A stretch of DNA of 64,000 bases from Aspidiotus rigidus (GCA_035079385.1 JAVHKY010000029.1:1612001-1676000); one strand, 5' to 3'. Counted from the stretch's first letter, positions 35,190 through 47,519 are shown. The notes: generated from the sequence alone by a model not told the origin. Numbers and translations: made by a program.

Positions 35190-36860
35190 TCTTGATCCTA
35201 AGCAACGGCCCCATTCAGGGCAGATTATCGGTGTGTTCGCTTCTGCTGGCTAAAGATGCCGTTATTATGCTGGGCTACATTTCTCCATTTGGTGCGGTCT
35301 CGGCGCAGCTCCTCTCAGTTCCCGTAAATTCCGGCATTCTTTGTAGCGCTTCGTTTGTCCGCTCGATGCTCTTCAGGCCGGCCCGATCTCCTCGTATAAG
35401 ACCTGCTTGGGGAAGCGTTCATTGGGCACCCTTAGAATATGTCCTATCCACTTCAGGTGGTTCCTGGCCAGGATTTGCTCGATTGGGTCACATTTGGCTA
35501 GTTCTAGTACTCGAGTGTTGTTGATCCGTAAAATACTTCTGAGCTGCCTTTGTTGGAATTTTTCGAGGATTTTGACGTGTTTTTTGTGTAGAGTCCAGCG
35601 TTCACTCCCATACAGAGAGTAGGTAGTACCACAGCCCTGTCTATGGCAATTTTGGTTTCTCTCCTCAGATCCCTGCAGTCCAGTACCTTTCGCTTCAACT
35701 TGAACGCCGCATTTCCAGTATTCCTTATCCGTTGGTTGATCTCGAGTCCAGGCTGCAGTTACTTGATTGAAGCTCCCTAGATAGTTCAACTGCTCTCCTG
35801 TCTCAATGGCGTTTCCAGAGACATTGATTGTAGGGCTAGAAGAGGACGGCGCATCGTATCTCATCTCCATTCCAAAGTCCTGATAGGTTTCCGCAGACAC
35901 GTAGACCATTCTTTGTGTTTCTCCCGCCGAGTAGCTCAGAATAACCGCATCATCGGGTTTTTTTGGCTCTTAAATCTGAAGATACCCGTTGGATACCACA
36001 ATCTTGTAGTTTACGGTCCACACTGATGAGGAACGCGGTCATGTAGGCGTTGAAAAGCAAGGGAGGCACTACACATCCCTGGCGCACGCTCGTAGCAATC
36101 TCGAATCCATCGGTAACATTCCTCCCAAGCACCACGACGGCGATTATATTCACCAGTTTTGACGAGCATCACAATTTTCTCAATATCTGTCAAAGCGCCT
36201 GCCTGCTAACCATGTCGAAGATTTTTTTGAGGTCGACAAATATCGCTTGAAGCGAGGAGTGTTACTCTCTGGTTGGTAAGGTGAAAATCATATCGATGAT
36301 GCTCCTGCCATGGCGGAAGCCCACCTGTGACTCCGGCAAATAAGCCTTCAGTGTGAGGAGCAGTCGGTCCATGATTATGCTCGCCAGTATTTTTTCAGTC
36401 ACTCACAGTAAGGAGATCCCACGGTAGTTGGTGCATTCGGCTCGGTCCCCCTGTTCACTATTGTAGCATCTTTATAGTTCATAGGTACCATTTCGTATTT
36501 CCATATTCTGCAGAACAGTTTATGCAGTGCTCTTGTGAGTTTGCCGCTACCGTGTTTGTATATTTCACCAAGCAGGCTGTCTTTGCCGAAAGCTTTACCA
36601 TTCTCTAATTTGCTAACAGCCTGCTTCATTTCCACAAACGTAGAATATTCAGCCAGCTCCGTCTTCTCGAGATATTGCGGTAGCTTCTTCATTACTTCTG
36701 GGTTTACAGAGGGTGACAGGTTAAGTAAGTTGGAGTAGTACCTCGTCCATGTCTGCTTCCTGTTTTCACAGAATGCCTTGCTTGTCCTTTACTGGGCAAA
36801 TAGTATTACGTGCGGGGCCATAGATGGCGTTCCCAGCCTTGTACAATGCTGAGGGTAAAC
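35190..36860 (-). pseudogene. RTE-like LINE reverse transcriptase, fragment B (near full length)
   Basis: From high to low coordinates the minus strand shows KDKQGIL, a linker, LENGKAFGKDSLLGEIYKHG, VPMNYKDATIVN, HRGISLL, KILASIIMDRLL, LPESQVGFRHGRS, IFVDLKKIFD (first catalytic Asp region), GFEIATSVRQGCVVPPLLFN, then PDDAVILSYSAGETQR (catalytic pair, Ala changed to Pro) and LNYLGS. The C-terminus has RWTLHKKHVKILEKFQQRQL and RNHLKWIGHILR. I know this layout from RTE-clade LINEs of many animals. At least four frameshifts are needed to join the parts. No endonuclease is visible upstream. Confidence 0.8.
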
Positions 36861-37810
36861 GAACGGCACGGCGTGATTGAGCCCTGGGAGCTAGTCAGCT
36901 TAACATATAATATATAAGACTCATACTAGAATAGGGGCAAACGAGCGAAACAAATGAGCTTATCAGCCTCTTTACTACTTACCTTCAACCAACTCCTACA
37001 TTTCATGAAGTGGTCAACAATCAGTTAATCTAACATACAACGTGCGGATACCCTCGATATTTTGAGGTTCACTGTACTAAGAGAGATATGAAACATGTCT
37101 TAATTTCTTACGTAGTTTCACAGAAAATTTTTGTGTTGCTATGGTTGTTTATTGACACACCCAATCCATAGGTTCATATTTTCTGAGGTAGAATCCAAAT
37201 AGTAGAGCTTGACCAGAGTGATACTAGCAAGATTGGGGCTTCAAAGTCGGCGTAAAAAATTGGCCTCTGTCAAAGGGAAAAGAGTCTTGGAAATCGTTGT
37301 TTGCATATCAGTAGATTTGATCGCCGTGCACAAATGTATACTGATGAAAATGCAGAAGCAACAAGGAAAATGAAGCTCTACCATCCAATTAATTTCGAAA
37401 CAAAAAAGCTCCTCACGTATTTTCTTAAGGAAAAATTTTAACTAGCTATAAATATTTTATAAACGGTTTAGCGCTTTTCGTATGATATTCCGTTTATGAA
37501 ATATGGCCTCATTAATGCATGAACGTGTCGCCTGTATACCCTGGAATAGGAACATGCAAAAAAATATTCTCCGTCCTCGTCACATTGTCTTTTTTTTTTA
37601 TTTTTCCCTTGCCCGAGTATCCGCTTGCAGGGCTGATTATCATTTTCGACTAAGATAATGTAATTTTTTCAAGTACCTGACAAACAGAATAAAGTATACA
37701 GTTAGTAGCACACGAGCGTAATTTAATCTACGCTTTAATTGGGATAACTTTATATTGCGTTTAATTCATTATTTCTCGCCTCGTCGCATCGGTTTTCTAT
37801 ATCGTAGATT

Positions 37811-38129
37811 TTGAAATGCGTCCAAATACGAGCACACCAGCACTTTGCATACAAAAGCAATTATTTTGACGTCGCTTCTAAAACAGAACGATTAATTTCA
37901 CCTCGTCTTTCGCGGCATTGTTTAAAGGTGGTGGGTGTGTGTATGTGTACGCGTTTCAAGGGTGTAAATTTCAAGGTCCCAGTCGATGTTTATTTCTCGA
38001 ACAACTTTTTTTTCCCCTCGCCGACTTTTGTCGCAGGCTATGGAAATTTTTCCTGAAAACAAACCGATAATGACGATCGTGAGAAACGAATTCGTTCGCC
38101 AATCCGACGAAATTTTGGGACGAACACAG
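37811..38129 (+). CDS. Possible short exon pair, product unknown
   Basis: The segment 38037-38129 is flanked by an acceptor CGACTTTTGTCGCAG and a donor CACAG/GTACAT, is 31 codons long, and is open only in phase 0 (AMEIFPENKPIMTIVRNEF then VRQSDEILGRTQ). Upstream an ATG at about 37816 opens a frame running to AAG/GTGGTG at 37927-37928, also phase 0, which would allow joining over a ~109-base intron. Splice signals and phase agree, but this is short and I recognise no family. It could be a chance arrangement. Confidence 0.22.
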
Positions 38130-39656
38130 GTACATCGATGCCAATTTAAACCGAAGCTATTCTCTGTTTTAAAAAAAAATCTTACGTAATACTTTCTATA
38201 CACGGAATCTTCATCTCTTTTAGTTTCCTCTCGATAGTAAATTATAGAAACCGAAGTTGTGTCGCTGATTAGATTTACGACATTTTATTTAGTATTTGAG
38301 GGTATCCAATCTGTACAATATATTTAGGTACAATCTGAGCATATGAGTAAGTAGGTTAAACCGAGCTCTAAGAGAAGACAGTTATTAAAATCACCTCGAG
38401 AAAGTAGGACTGTCATTATTTCTATTTCTAGAGTATTCGTACACCCAATAGTAGGGCAACCTTCGGAAGCGACTTAAACGAACGACACTTTGATTTGTGA
38501 TATGATATTCTAAACGTCCATTCGTCCACGAAATTGACCGGTAAGTCTAAGGTACAGCCTAAAAATAACATCACTCGCTCGTAAATTAATGGAGTGTCAA
38601 CGGTACTTTTTCTATTTTTTGCTCTCAATTTATATATCCAATGTAATGTAGAAAACAAACGAGTTTACGTGTTAACAAATTGTATCGAGGACGTAATACG
38701 AGTAGGTGAGCTGCTCAATAAACTAATAAAGCTCTACTTGAAAGGTCACCTCATTCTCGACAAAAAAGTGGACGAGTGAACGTCTTGATTCTTGATATAC
38801 ACGATGTTTCTTTTCTTGTATTTATTTCCTGCACTTGCGAAAAATCGCTTTTTAAGCTCGTGAAACTTAATAAATACAGGCATGCAATTTTGTCTTGAAG
38901 CGAGATATTCCTGACACCTTTTTCCCATTAATCTGGTCAATACGTCGCGGTTTCTGGTTTGACTTTCGAGAAAACCAATCTCTTTTTTTCTTCTTCATTC
39001 ATACGTGTGCCCTACATTTGTCTCAAAATTGAATGAGAGACTTCGGCTGAATTTCAATGGTGTATAAGCTCCCCCGCCAAAATTTATAATCAACCATTAG
39101 AAAATGATTTTTAAGACAAAAGTTTTCATGAAATAACGATTATGTTGATAAGAGCTATGTCATATCTTCTATATTGTGTAGCTTGAAGCCCTCTAGATAT
39201 CTAGGGTTCGACATCATTGTCAGTCTATTACCCTGCGTCTCAGCCTTCTTTACAGTTTTCCAGGCCCACCCTCCCCTTCCAATATAGACGTTCGACGGTT
39301 GAAATGTTTCAGTAATCTTTTTCTTCTTCTACTATTCTTCCCTGGGTCGATATTTTTTTCTTGTGTCGGTATATTGTAGTATGCTAGTGAACAGTAATGA
39401 CCGTAAGATTTGGAGTTCGTTCGTCCATCACATTTTCCTGACCAAAATGGTCGAAATTTTTCCAAGTCACTCAATGACAGTCGTATGGATCTTTTTTGGT
39501 ATGAGGGTGGAGCAAGAGCCTGAGAAAAAGGAAGGCGTGTATTCTTAGTCGTGCTATGACTATTTCTTCATGGCGTGAAATACGAATTGAAAAGGACTTG
39601 ATTTTTTAAAAAAAATTTAAGCGAAGTTTATTGTAGAGTAACGAGGACTGAAGGTT

Positions 39657-39929
39657 TTACCATGATGGGATAATGAAAAATTTCAAGTCATAAGCCGTAG
39701 AAGGGGAGGATCGATGGTGTACAAGGAGTGCTTCCTTGGCTGCTAGGTCCCCTGGATCGTGTTCTGGGAGGCCGACATCGCCAGGTAATTTGAAGTTAGA
39801 GAATGCACTGACCATGGCTTTTGTATGATATGGAGAGAGGAAAGAGATTCCGAAAAGAGGGTAGAGAAGAAAGACGTGAGTGAGGCAGGAATGTGCGAAA
39901 ACGCGAAACTTCTCCATCAATAAAGACAA
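39657..39929 (-). pseudogene. Possible LINE RNase H C-terminal fragment
   Basis: An open minus-strand frame contains LPGDVGLPEHDPGDLAAKEA, which resembles the RNase H block of I/R1-like LINEs (GH-GI-GNE-AD-LAKEA). The rest of the frame is not recognisable. It could be the missing half of an element like that at 34345-34900. Weak evidence. Confidence 0.3.
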
Positions 39930-42194
39930 AGTTCAAACGTTTTTACAAAAAATTTTGATTTTCATTCAGTTACAACATTCTTTCAAAAAAGTCAAACGAG
40001 TACTCCAACTTTCATTTTAGAAAATGTCAACTTTGGATCGAAATCTTGGAAGTGGGATCTTGCAGTATGAAAAAAATAAACAACTAAAATAAATCATTTC
40101 TTGAGCCGTTCGTATTTGGTTTGTGATGTCGTTAGAGAAGTTAAGGAAATTATTTTGAAAGTGAGAAGTTATTCGCTTGAACTACAAAAGAAGAGACTTT
40201 TGGAAATGTTGTAAACGCTTACTCCTGTAAATGGGAGGAGGCTTAGTTTTGAAAGTCAATCACGTTCTCATTGCGACATCATCGAAAAACTTGAATAAAG
40301 TTTTCGCCTAAATCACCATGGAGTAGAGACTAAGAAAACTTTTTAGCTTTCACCAATACAGATGGAGGGGGGCCAGACTACAATCAAGTCCCATATTGTC
40401 TAATTAGGTTCCAGTTATATGGTAATTCCGTCCCACCGGAGGGTTGAATTGAGTTTTACTTAGTACACCAGTATTAATCACTGAAGAGTTATTTCATTAA
40501 ATGTTATTTGTATACTACAAATATGTATTCACCTCTTCTTCACCAACATACTGTTCTAAAAATTTTCACGGATTGTCCGAAACCTGTTGCTCCTCGCCAT
40601 TCAAAACTTGATACTTATGTTCATTTCTCTAATTAGGGCGAGACTCAATATTCGTATATGGATGGGACTAAATTATACATTTGCGGGCGAGGGACCTAGC
40701 TTCAAAAGCTGTACACATCTTGGTCGTAATAGAAAATTTTTTGGTTAAATCTTATTCGAATTTACTGCTTTGAAACAAAATTTCGACTCTTTACCTCTTT
40801 CTTCTCAATTCTTCTTTGAATTTTATCTGTACGTATATATCACTGGTTTCCGTACACCTCGGTAATAAATTTCTAATTTGCCTTCTTGGCCCATTTTAGC
40901 TATACCTGGATTTGTGAATACGTCCTGTAGTGCATCTTTTTTCAATCGATTTTTATTTTCATTATGTGCTTGTATTTAGCACTCGTGGTTCCTGTCTCTT
41001 CGTGAAAAAAGTTGTATGTTCGCATCCAAAGTTTTGTTTCTGGTCCATCATGAAGAAATTCAGTAGAACAGAGTTTTCGTCTGAAGAAGCTTGCGGAATA
41101 AAATTTATTCAAACTTGAGTACATACAAATTTTCCGTGTTGGTACAAAAAAACTCGACAAGCTCTTTTTGAGATACGAGTACTTCTATACGGAACATCGC
41201 AGGAAGGATAGAAGTGCGCATAACGAAGGCGTCGGTCCGTAAAGTGAAATGCTGGTGCATAATGAATTTCTTGTCGCATCTATGAAGGAGAAAAGAAATA
41301 GTTTGCATACAGTTCTCTGTACAGAAAGGTCATCGCCCTTACACGAGATTATAATGTGAAATAATATAAATATTCGAATTCCCAAAACAGAATGAGAAAT
41401 TCATTTTTTAGATATTTTCTCGAAATTGGCTAGTATAGTGTTTTTGTATGTGAACGAATTATTATTTTAAAATTTTTTTTCAACTTTTTCAACGTAATCA
41501 GTGGCATAGATAAGGGGAGGGTGTAGGGGATATATCCTCCTATTGCTTAATCACACTAAGCTTTTTTTTTGACATGTTTCAACCTCTCACCCTAATTCCA
41601 AAATTTGCGTCCGTACGTCCATCTGGCCCCTCCTCGTATACTACCGCCTTTATTATACTAGACCTATATACATACACACCTATACTAGACTACAGCTTAG
41701 CTAGTCTGTATAAACCTCGCATACCCTGTAGCAAATCTTCCTAGTATAGCAAACTCTCCGGCTGAGGCTCAGCCTAAGGGTAACACACACAAAAAAAGGA
41801 ACTTCTCCGAAATGAATTCGTAAATGTTACAACTAAAAAAAAGTTTACTTCCAACATGGGAAAAAACTAAGAGAAAAATTAGATGCCATTGCAGCGGAGA
41901 ACCCGCTGTCCCGAGAATATTTCCAAGTCCCCCTCCTATCATGTAAAGCTTAGAGTCTGAAGTTTTTACCAAGAACCGAAAATGATGACGTGACAACTTG
42001 AACGCGCTGCAATTCCAGGGAATCCGTCGTTTTTCCAAGTCCCCCTCCTGTCATATACAGCTCAACAGTGAGAATTTTTCGAAATCCCTAGCTCGAGAGT
42101 CAAAATTGTGAACGTTCCATGCGCCATGGTCTCTTGGCTAGCGGCCACGAGTACGGTTTCGACCACTGACCCTTCGGGGCCACAATGTCGTTGA

Positions 42195-42522
42195 CCACCA
42201 CATTTAGTTAAGTACTGCTTCGATTCGTGCAAATAAAGTTGCATATTACTCAAAATTCATGATCGAGTTTTTTGTGGCCGCTACCATGCGTTTTTACATT
42301 GATTTTATTGACGCCTCCCATAAGCCGCCAAAAGAGGGTGAAATAGGTGGCGTGAAGTGTCACTAGAATCTCTCCTTCGCAGCAAATTCAATAAGCTTCG
42401 ACTGATTGCTGACAAGGAAGTATTGAGCACCGACAAAATTACTGCCATTATCGGTAAAAACGCTAGACGGTACATCACGGCGAGAGAAAAACGCTGAAAA
42501 GCAAGCAGATACTAGCACAATT
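42195..42522 (-). pseudogene. BEL/Pao retrotransposon integrase fragment
   Basis: Integrase inserts the element's DNA copy into the genome. The minus strand reads ACFSAFFSRRDVPSSVFTDN (second catalytic Asp), GSNFVGAQYF, then after a stop HFTPPISPSFGGLWEASIKS (catalytic Glu), and further FE-stop-YATLFARIEAVLN. The arrangement DNG-NFVGA, PP-SP-FGGLWEA and YATL--IEAVLN is specific for BEL/Pao (Gypsy integrases differ here). Two in-frame stops and the missing N- and C-termini make it dead. No LTRs are recognised nearby. Confidence 0.85.
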
Positions 42523-43120
42523 TTATCAGTATGCTAGAATAAAATGCCTCAAAACCTAGCTTTGAAATAGGTCTAGGCTTTCTATGCCTCCCTCCTCAAA
42601 CACTGTTTGTTCTATGCCGTTTATACTATCTGTATACTAAGAGTACAGTATACTAATGTTATACCACACTTATAGTATCCCTAGCTTCGCTTCCCTATAC
42701 AAAGTCGAGGCTTACTTAGCTCTATACAGGTCTAAGCTTTCCCTCACGTTTCGTGTCTTTCCTGAGCCCCGACCCCATATGCAGTTTACTAGACTAAGAA
42801 GGGGGCAAACCAAAGCCACGAAAGCTACTAGCTGCAAGGCATCCTATACTAGGTCTAAGTTTCCTTTATACGTGTAATAGGTCTAACTTATTATATAGCC
42901 CTAATGTACACTACCGGGTATATAACTCGCGAAAGCTACAAATATTAGCTTGAAATATTCTAAAATGGATTTATACTAGCCCAAGAGAGGGGCTCACACG
43001 CGTGTGCAGAGGCAACAACGAGGGTGGTACTCCCAGATCAAGCAAAGCAAGTATGACAAAGACGAACTAGTATGCCACCATAAAACATGATCTCTGTTCA
43101 TTTGGTTACACCAGAAAATT

Positions 43121-43687
43121 GTAACGGGAAACCTGTTTTATATGAGGGGGGGTTGAGAAATCTGCCGTGCGCCGTCCGGCAAGAAACTTAGAAAAATTTG
43201 GACTCACGTTGTACATAGCTTGGATGATGAAATTTTTATGAAAGACAAATTTTGAATCCTATTGTATACATATTGCTTGGAGGATGAAATTTTTTCGTTC
43301 CTCAGGTCGAAATTTTTTCAAGACCTTAATTCGAGATTCGAAATTATTTCAAGTCCCCCCTTCTATCATAATATAGCTCGAGAAAGAAGAAAAATTTAGA
43401 CTCTCGAACTATATTGAACTATGCTTATAGTAGGTCTTCTTTATACTAGCTTTATACTATGCTAGGCTTCCTTTTTCTAAGTATGATAGGAGAGGGACTT
43501 GGAATAATTTCAACTTCCCAGCTATTATATGATATTTCTGAATCCTCCTCCTATCATACATATAGCTAGGAGGTCGACATTTTACGAATCCCCCCAAGTC
43601 CCCCCTCCTGTCATATTACAATTTGACTCATAGAACAGGTTCCCTACGTTCCTCGTTTAACTTCGTTGAGGAAGCCGTCGTTTTTTT
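43121..43687. repeat. GGGAACCTG repeat element, copy B
   Basis: Begins GGGAAACCTGTTTTA with the core GAGAAATCTGCCGTGCGCCG, and ends CATAGAACAGGTTCCCTACG followed by the tail GTTGAGGAAGCCGTCG. Units of the 44-base repeat occur in both orientations inside. Confidence 0.7.
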
Positions 43688-43737
43688 ATTTTCTTCTTTT
43701 CCTTTCGTGCTACATCGATATGTACATGTTTTTTTCA

Positions 43738-44211
43738 CATGGAACCTGTTTTATGGGGGGCTTTTTGAGAAATTTGCCGTGCGCCGTCCAGCTCCGAAAT
43801 TTTTTCGAAGTCCCCCTCCTATTATATATAGCTCGAGAGTCGAAATTTTAACAGGGAACCTGTTTCATGGGGGGCTTTTTGAGAAATTTGCCGTGCGCCG
43901 TCCAGCAAAAAACTTGGAAAAATTTCGACTCTCGAGCCATATATGATAGGAGAGAGAATTAGAAAAATTTCGATAGGAGGGGGACTTGGAAAAAATTTCG
44001 ACTCTCGAGCTATATATGAGATGAAAGAGACTTGGAAAAATTTCAACTCTCGAGCTATCATATATAGCTGGAGATTCGAGAAAAATGTAGACTCTCAAAC
44101 TATATTATACTAGGCTTATAGTAGGTCGCTTTATCTAGGTCTAGGCTTCCTTAAATTTTCATTACTAAATCCCATTTGACTCATAAAACAGGTTCCCTGC
44201 GTTCCTCGCCT
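43738..44211. repeat. GGGAACCTG repeat element, copy C, with a duplicated left end
   Basis: Two left ends follow one another, at 43741 and at about 43846, each with GGGGGGCTTTTTGAGAAATT and the CGTGCGCCGTCCAGC core, before a single right end (CATAAAACAGGTTCCCTGCG) at 44182-44201. The copy therefore shows an internal duplication or one element inserted in another. Four 44-base units lie in between. Confidence 0.7.
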
Positions 44212-44273
44212 CTACCTAAGAAAAATATCTTCTCCCCCCGTTGCAAAATCGTATCTACACCACTGAACGTAAT

Positions 44274-45790
44274 GCGTTCAGTTGTGAATACTTGAAACAT
44301 ATTTTAAGGTTTTCAGATTCTTGTCTGCCACCATCTTTCCTTTGCTAGGATATTTAAACCTTTTTCCTTCAGATCTAAATCTCAGTTTTGCTGTGCTAGC
44401 TTTTTTTTGATCACTGCTTTCATCACCAAAACAAATAACGATTCAAAAATACATTGAATCGTCTGCAACTATTTTGGACGTCGAGGAGGTTACCTTAATC
44501 TTAATTTTGAAATCACAACTGAGAAACAGGAAAGATGAATCATTTCTCGTTCGCTCGGTCTAATTTCGTACGAAAAAATTGTTAAGTAGGTACTATAAAT
44601 ATTAACGAATTTCATTCAAAGTAAGAACGACAGATTTTAATAGTTACTCGGAGCGGGAAAAAGCCATTAATTATTACGGTATTATGCATCGTGGAAATGA
44701 AAAAATAAACCTAAACTTGACCTGGATCGTTCCGCCCTCTCAAGTTTCGTTCCATACGTATAAGTATTATCATAATTGTTTTCATTTCTTGGCTCTCCTT
44801 GTAGATTCCAGCGTTGTACTATTAAATTGTATCGACAATTTTCGGCCTTTTGAAGGTACGTTTTCGTCTTATGGCATTTTTCTTGACCCAATTATTGCGG
44901 TTCATAAAAATGGAATTACCTTCCAACGCATTCGCCGTTTTCCCCTTTGAATAGGCTGGTACGACAACTCTCTCTGTTAGTATCTTGATTTATCTACGTA
45001 TTTACTCGTTTTATACAATGTACATAGTATACAAATGCGCCTTGTTTGAGAGAGAATTTTTTATAAGGCTCACCCAATAGTCGAGTCTACGATACTTTAA
45101 TTTCGTCTTTATTCCACCATTCATAGCGAAGGTCCGACCGTGTATTATATGTACATACATCAAATTACGTTCAGGAAAAAGGGTTCCGGGTTCATTCGTG
45201 AAGGAAAATTTCTTTCATTGCCATCCTTGAACGTCCCAAAATATACTACATTTTCCTCTTTTTTTTTCCTCTCTCTTTTCTCCCGGACAGTACATGTTAA
45301 CTCATTGTGTATTTTGCGAATAAATACTTCCTTACCCATAACGACGGTCGGGACAAAAATGAAAATGAATCTACGTACCTCATCTACTTGAATGTTGTAC
45401 ATACTATCCGAGACTCGCACCTTCGTATAAAGAATCATCAAATATAATGGGGTTGACATACCATGAAACTCTTCTATCCTTTTTCCATAGTAAACATTAA
45501 ATTTATTCGAACATTACAAACGTCATGTCTTCTATCAGTACAATGAATTTGAAAGCTGAATGTCCTTAAAAATTGGAAAAAACATAGTAACCTTGAACTC
45601 AAGAATGTTATACTCTAAAGTATTGAAGCAAAATAGAATCTTCTTTGAAGTTGTGGGCTATGTGCACTTATATATACTGTAGGCGTCCCCCGAACTTGGT
45701 TTAGCCCCTCAACATACGTCGCTACATACATCCGATTTTACAATAAGTTTTCACTAATACCAAATCAGCTCCGGTTCCGTCGAAATATAG
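44274..45790. other. Non-coding DNA
   Basis: Open frames on both strands at 44682-44950 and 45140-45459 show no protein-like pattern. No repeats or RNA genes recognised. Confidence 0.4.
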
Positions 45791-45797
45791 GTGAATT

Positions 45798-46173
45798 TTC
45801 AAACTCGCTGAACATGTGGAGCCTTCTGCTTCCGCGCGTTAGTTTCCCTGCGATTTTTCATTGCAGTGTCGTGCTGAACATCTCGTTATGCTTCACATTC
45901 TTGATTAGCGGGCTTTTGTCCTAGCGATTACATCCAACAGAATTGGCATTTAACTTACATGCCCATCTTTTTCAATATTTTCTCGGCCTAACTTATCCAT
46001 AGGATGCGCCAGTGACTGAATTGATTTTCTTTATTATTGCTTTAAAAATCGTCCAGTTTCGGCAATGTATGGTTATACGTGTTCTGAGGTGGAGCTTGAT
46101 GTTCATTTTCTTATTTCGAAGAACCTTTTCTAAATTATAAATTAATGCTTCTTTTGCCATTGCAAATCTAGCT
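45798..46173 (-). pseudogene. LINE RT C-terminal part (3' half of a split copy)
   Basis: The minus strand reads FAMAKEALIYNLEKVLRNKK, LHLRTRITIHC, IFKAIIKKINSVTG and, near the end, IKNVKHNEMFSTTLQ and GKLTRGSRRLHM. This is the C-terminal region of APE-type LINE polymerases, where IAMAKEAF leads into the thumb and the end carries GHVMR...IQGK...GRRR. Several stops are present. The missing piece just before MAKEA is found at 49118-49335 in the same orientation. Confidence 0.6.
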
Positions 46174-46345
46174 TTTTAACAGGGAACCTGTTCTACAGGG
46201 GTTTTTTGAGAAATTTGCCAAACGCCGTCCGACAAAAACTTGGAAAAATGTCGACTCCTACTATATATAGCTCGAGAGTCAACATTTTTCTAAGTCCCCC
46301 TCCTATCATATACAGCTCGAGAATCAAAATTTTTCCAGATCCTTT
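46172..46345. repeat. GGGAACCTG repeat element, partial copy D
   Basis: Starts TTTTTAACAGGGAACCTG with the core TTTTTTGAGAAATTTGCC and one or two 44-base units in inverted order (CTCGAGAGTCAACATTTT). Its left edge marks the point where the LINE at 45798-46173 is broken. Confidence 0.65.
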
Positions 46346-46563
46346 ATGCAGTGCTGAACTGTGGTTCAGAATTTCATACCAAGCCTCTGGTCCAGCATTG
46401 TATATCAAATATGTGTTTCAACATTGCTTATCAAATGTTGGGAGGGAGAGAGAGGAGAGATGTATTCACAATTGTTTGTGAAATCGTTTGAATTTTTTAA
46501 AGAAAAATATCGTTCATTTGTCAAACTGTATATTTGGTTACCAAAACTGTACTATATAATTTG

Positions 46564-46978
46564 GTGAACCACATATTCATAAGCAATGCAGAACCACATA
46601 TTCCGTAAGCAATGATAACCACATATTATGTAAGCAATGCTGAACCACATATTCTGTGAGCAATGATGAACCACATATTCCACAAGCAATGCTGAACAAC
46701 ATGTTCCATAAGCAATGTTAAACTACATATTCCTTAAACAAAGCTGAACCACATATTCCATAAGCAATGCTGAACCACATATTCCATAAGTAATACTGAA
46801 CCACATATTCCATAAGCAATACTAAACCACATATTCTGTGAACAGTGCTGAACCATATATTCCTCAAGCAATGCTTAACAACATATTCCGTCTGCATTGC
46901 CAACCCACAATAATATTCTGTGAGCAATGCTGAACTACATATTCCATTAGCAATGCTGAACCACACACTCCATAACGT
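46564..46978. repeat. 26-bp minisatellite, about 16 copies
   Basis: The unit GAACCACATATTCCATAAGC followed by AATGCT is repeated about 16 times with point differences and one slightly longer unit. The long minus-strand open frame across it is repeat-derived. It lies within the DNA that splits the LINE. Confidence 0.85.
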
Positions 46979-47519
46979 GGGTGTTCTACGAAAACCTCGT
47001 AAGTGCAGAAAACTAAATTTTTCAGGAGACAAAAAAAAGTTTTAAAAATTCAATTTTGCTTCCTGGGACTTATAATTTTTTTTATTAGTTGTCTAATGGG
47101 TTAAATTATGACACTGCAATTTCATTCAAGTTATTTTATGTTTCAATCAAAGTTTATTTCAATTTAAGTGGACATACAAGTTTGTTGATTCAGTGTTATC
47201 AGACATATATTATGTGTTTTTCAAACTGAGTGGAGGGGACTTACGAGCTTTACGTTTTATTTTTGTGTGACAAATGTGTTTTTAAAATTAAGTCAAATCT
47301 GCTTCAATTTGCGTCTTTGAGAAAGAAGTTGAAGAACAATAAACTGAATTTATAATTGTTAGAAAAATAATGAAATAAAAATAGCAAACAATCGGTAAGG
47401 ATTAATAGCGAACAATTGGTAAGGATTCAGACGTCTAAAAATAATTATAATCGAAATAATTTTTTTTTTAACCATAAAAAATGTAATGAAAATACAAAAT
47501 AATAACTTACCTAATAGAG

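Larger units (their letters stand above)
36861..41490. other. Mostly non-coding stretch
   Basis: Holds a possible exon pair (37811-38129) and a possible RNase H fragment (39657-39929), listed separately. The rest shows no recognisable gene, repeat end or RNA. Confidence 0.35.
41499..44265. mobile_element. 2.77-kb unit bounded by hAT-type TIRs with perfect 8-bp TSD, carrying other elements
   Basis: The left end is CAGTGGCATAGATA and the right end, reverse-complemented, CAGTGGTGTAGATA (12 of 14 identical). The flanks are identical 8-mers, AACGTAAT at 41491-41498 and 44266-44273. Ends of CAGTGGCGTAG type with an 8-bp duplication mark a hAT transposon. No hAT transposase is visible inside. Instead the interior contains a BEL/Pao integrase fragment, TACTAGGC-rich domains and several GGGAACCTG repeats. 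Either a hAT element served as landing site for other elements, or such a composite was moved as one unit. Confidence 0.8.

Noticed and set aside
46718..47032. 104-codon minus-strand frame with repeating WFSIAYGICG.
   Set aside because: It is the translation of the 26-bp minisatellite.
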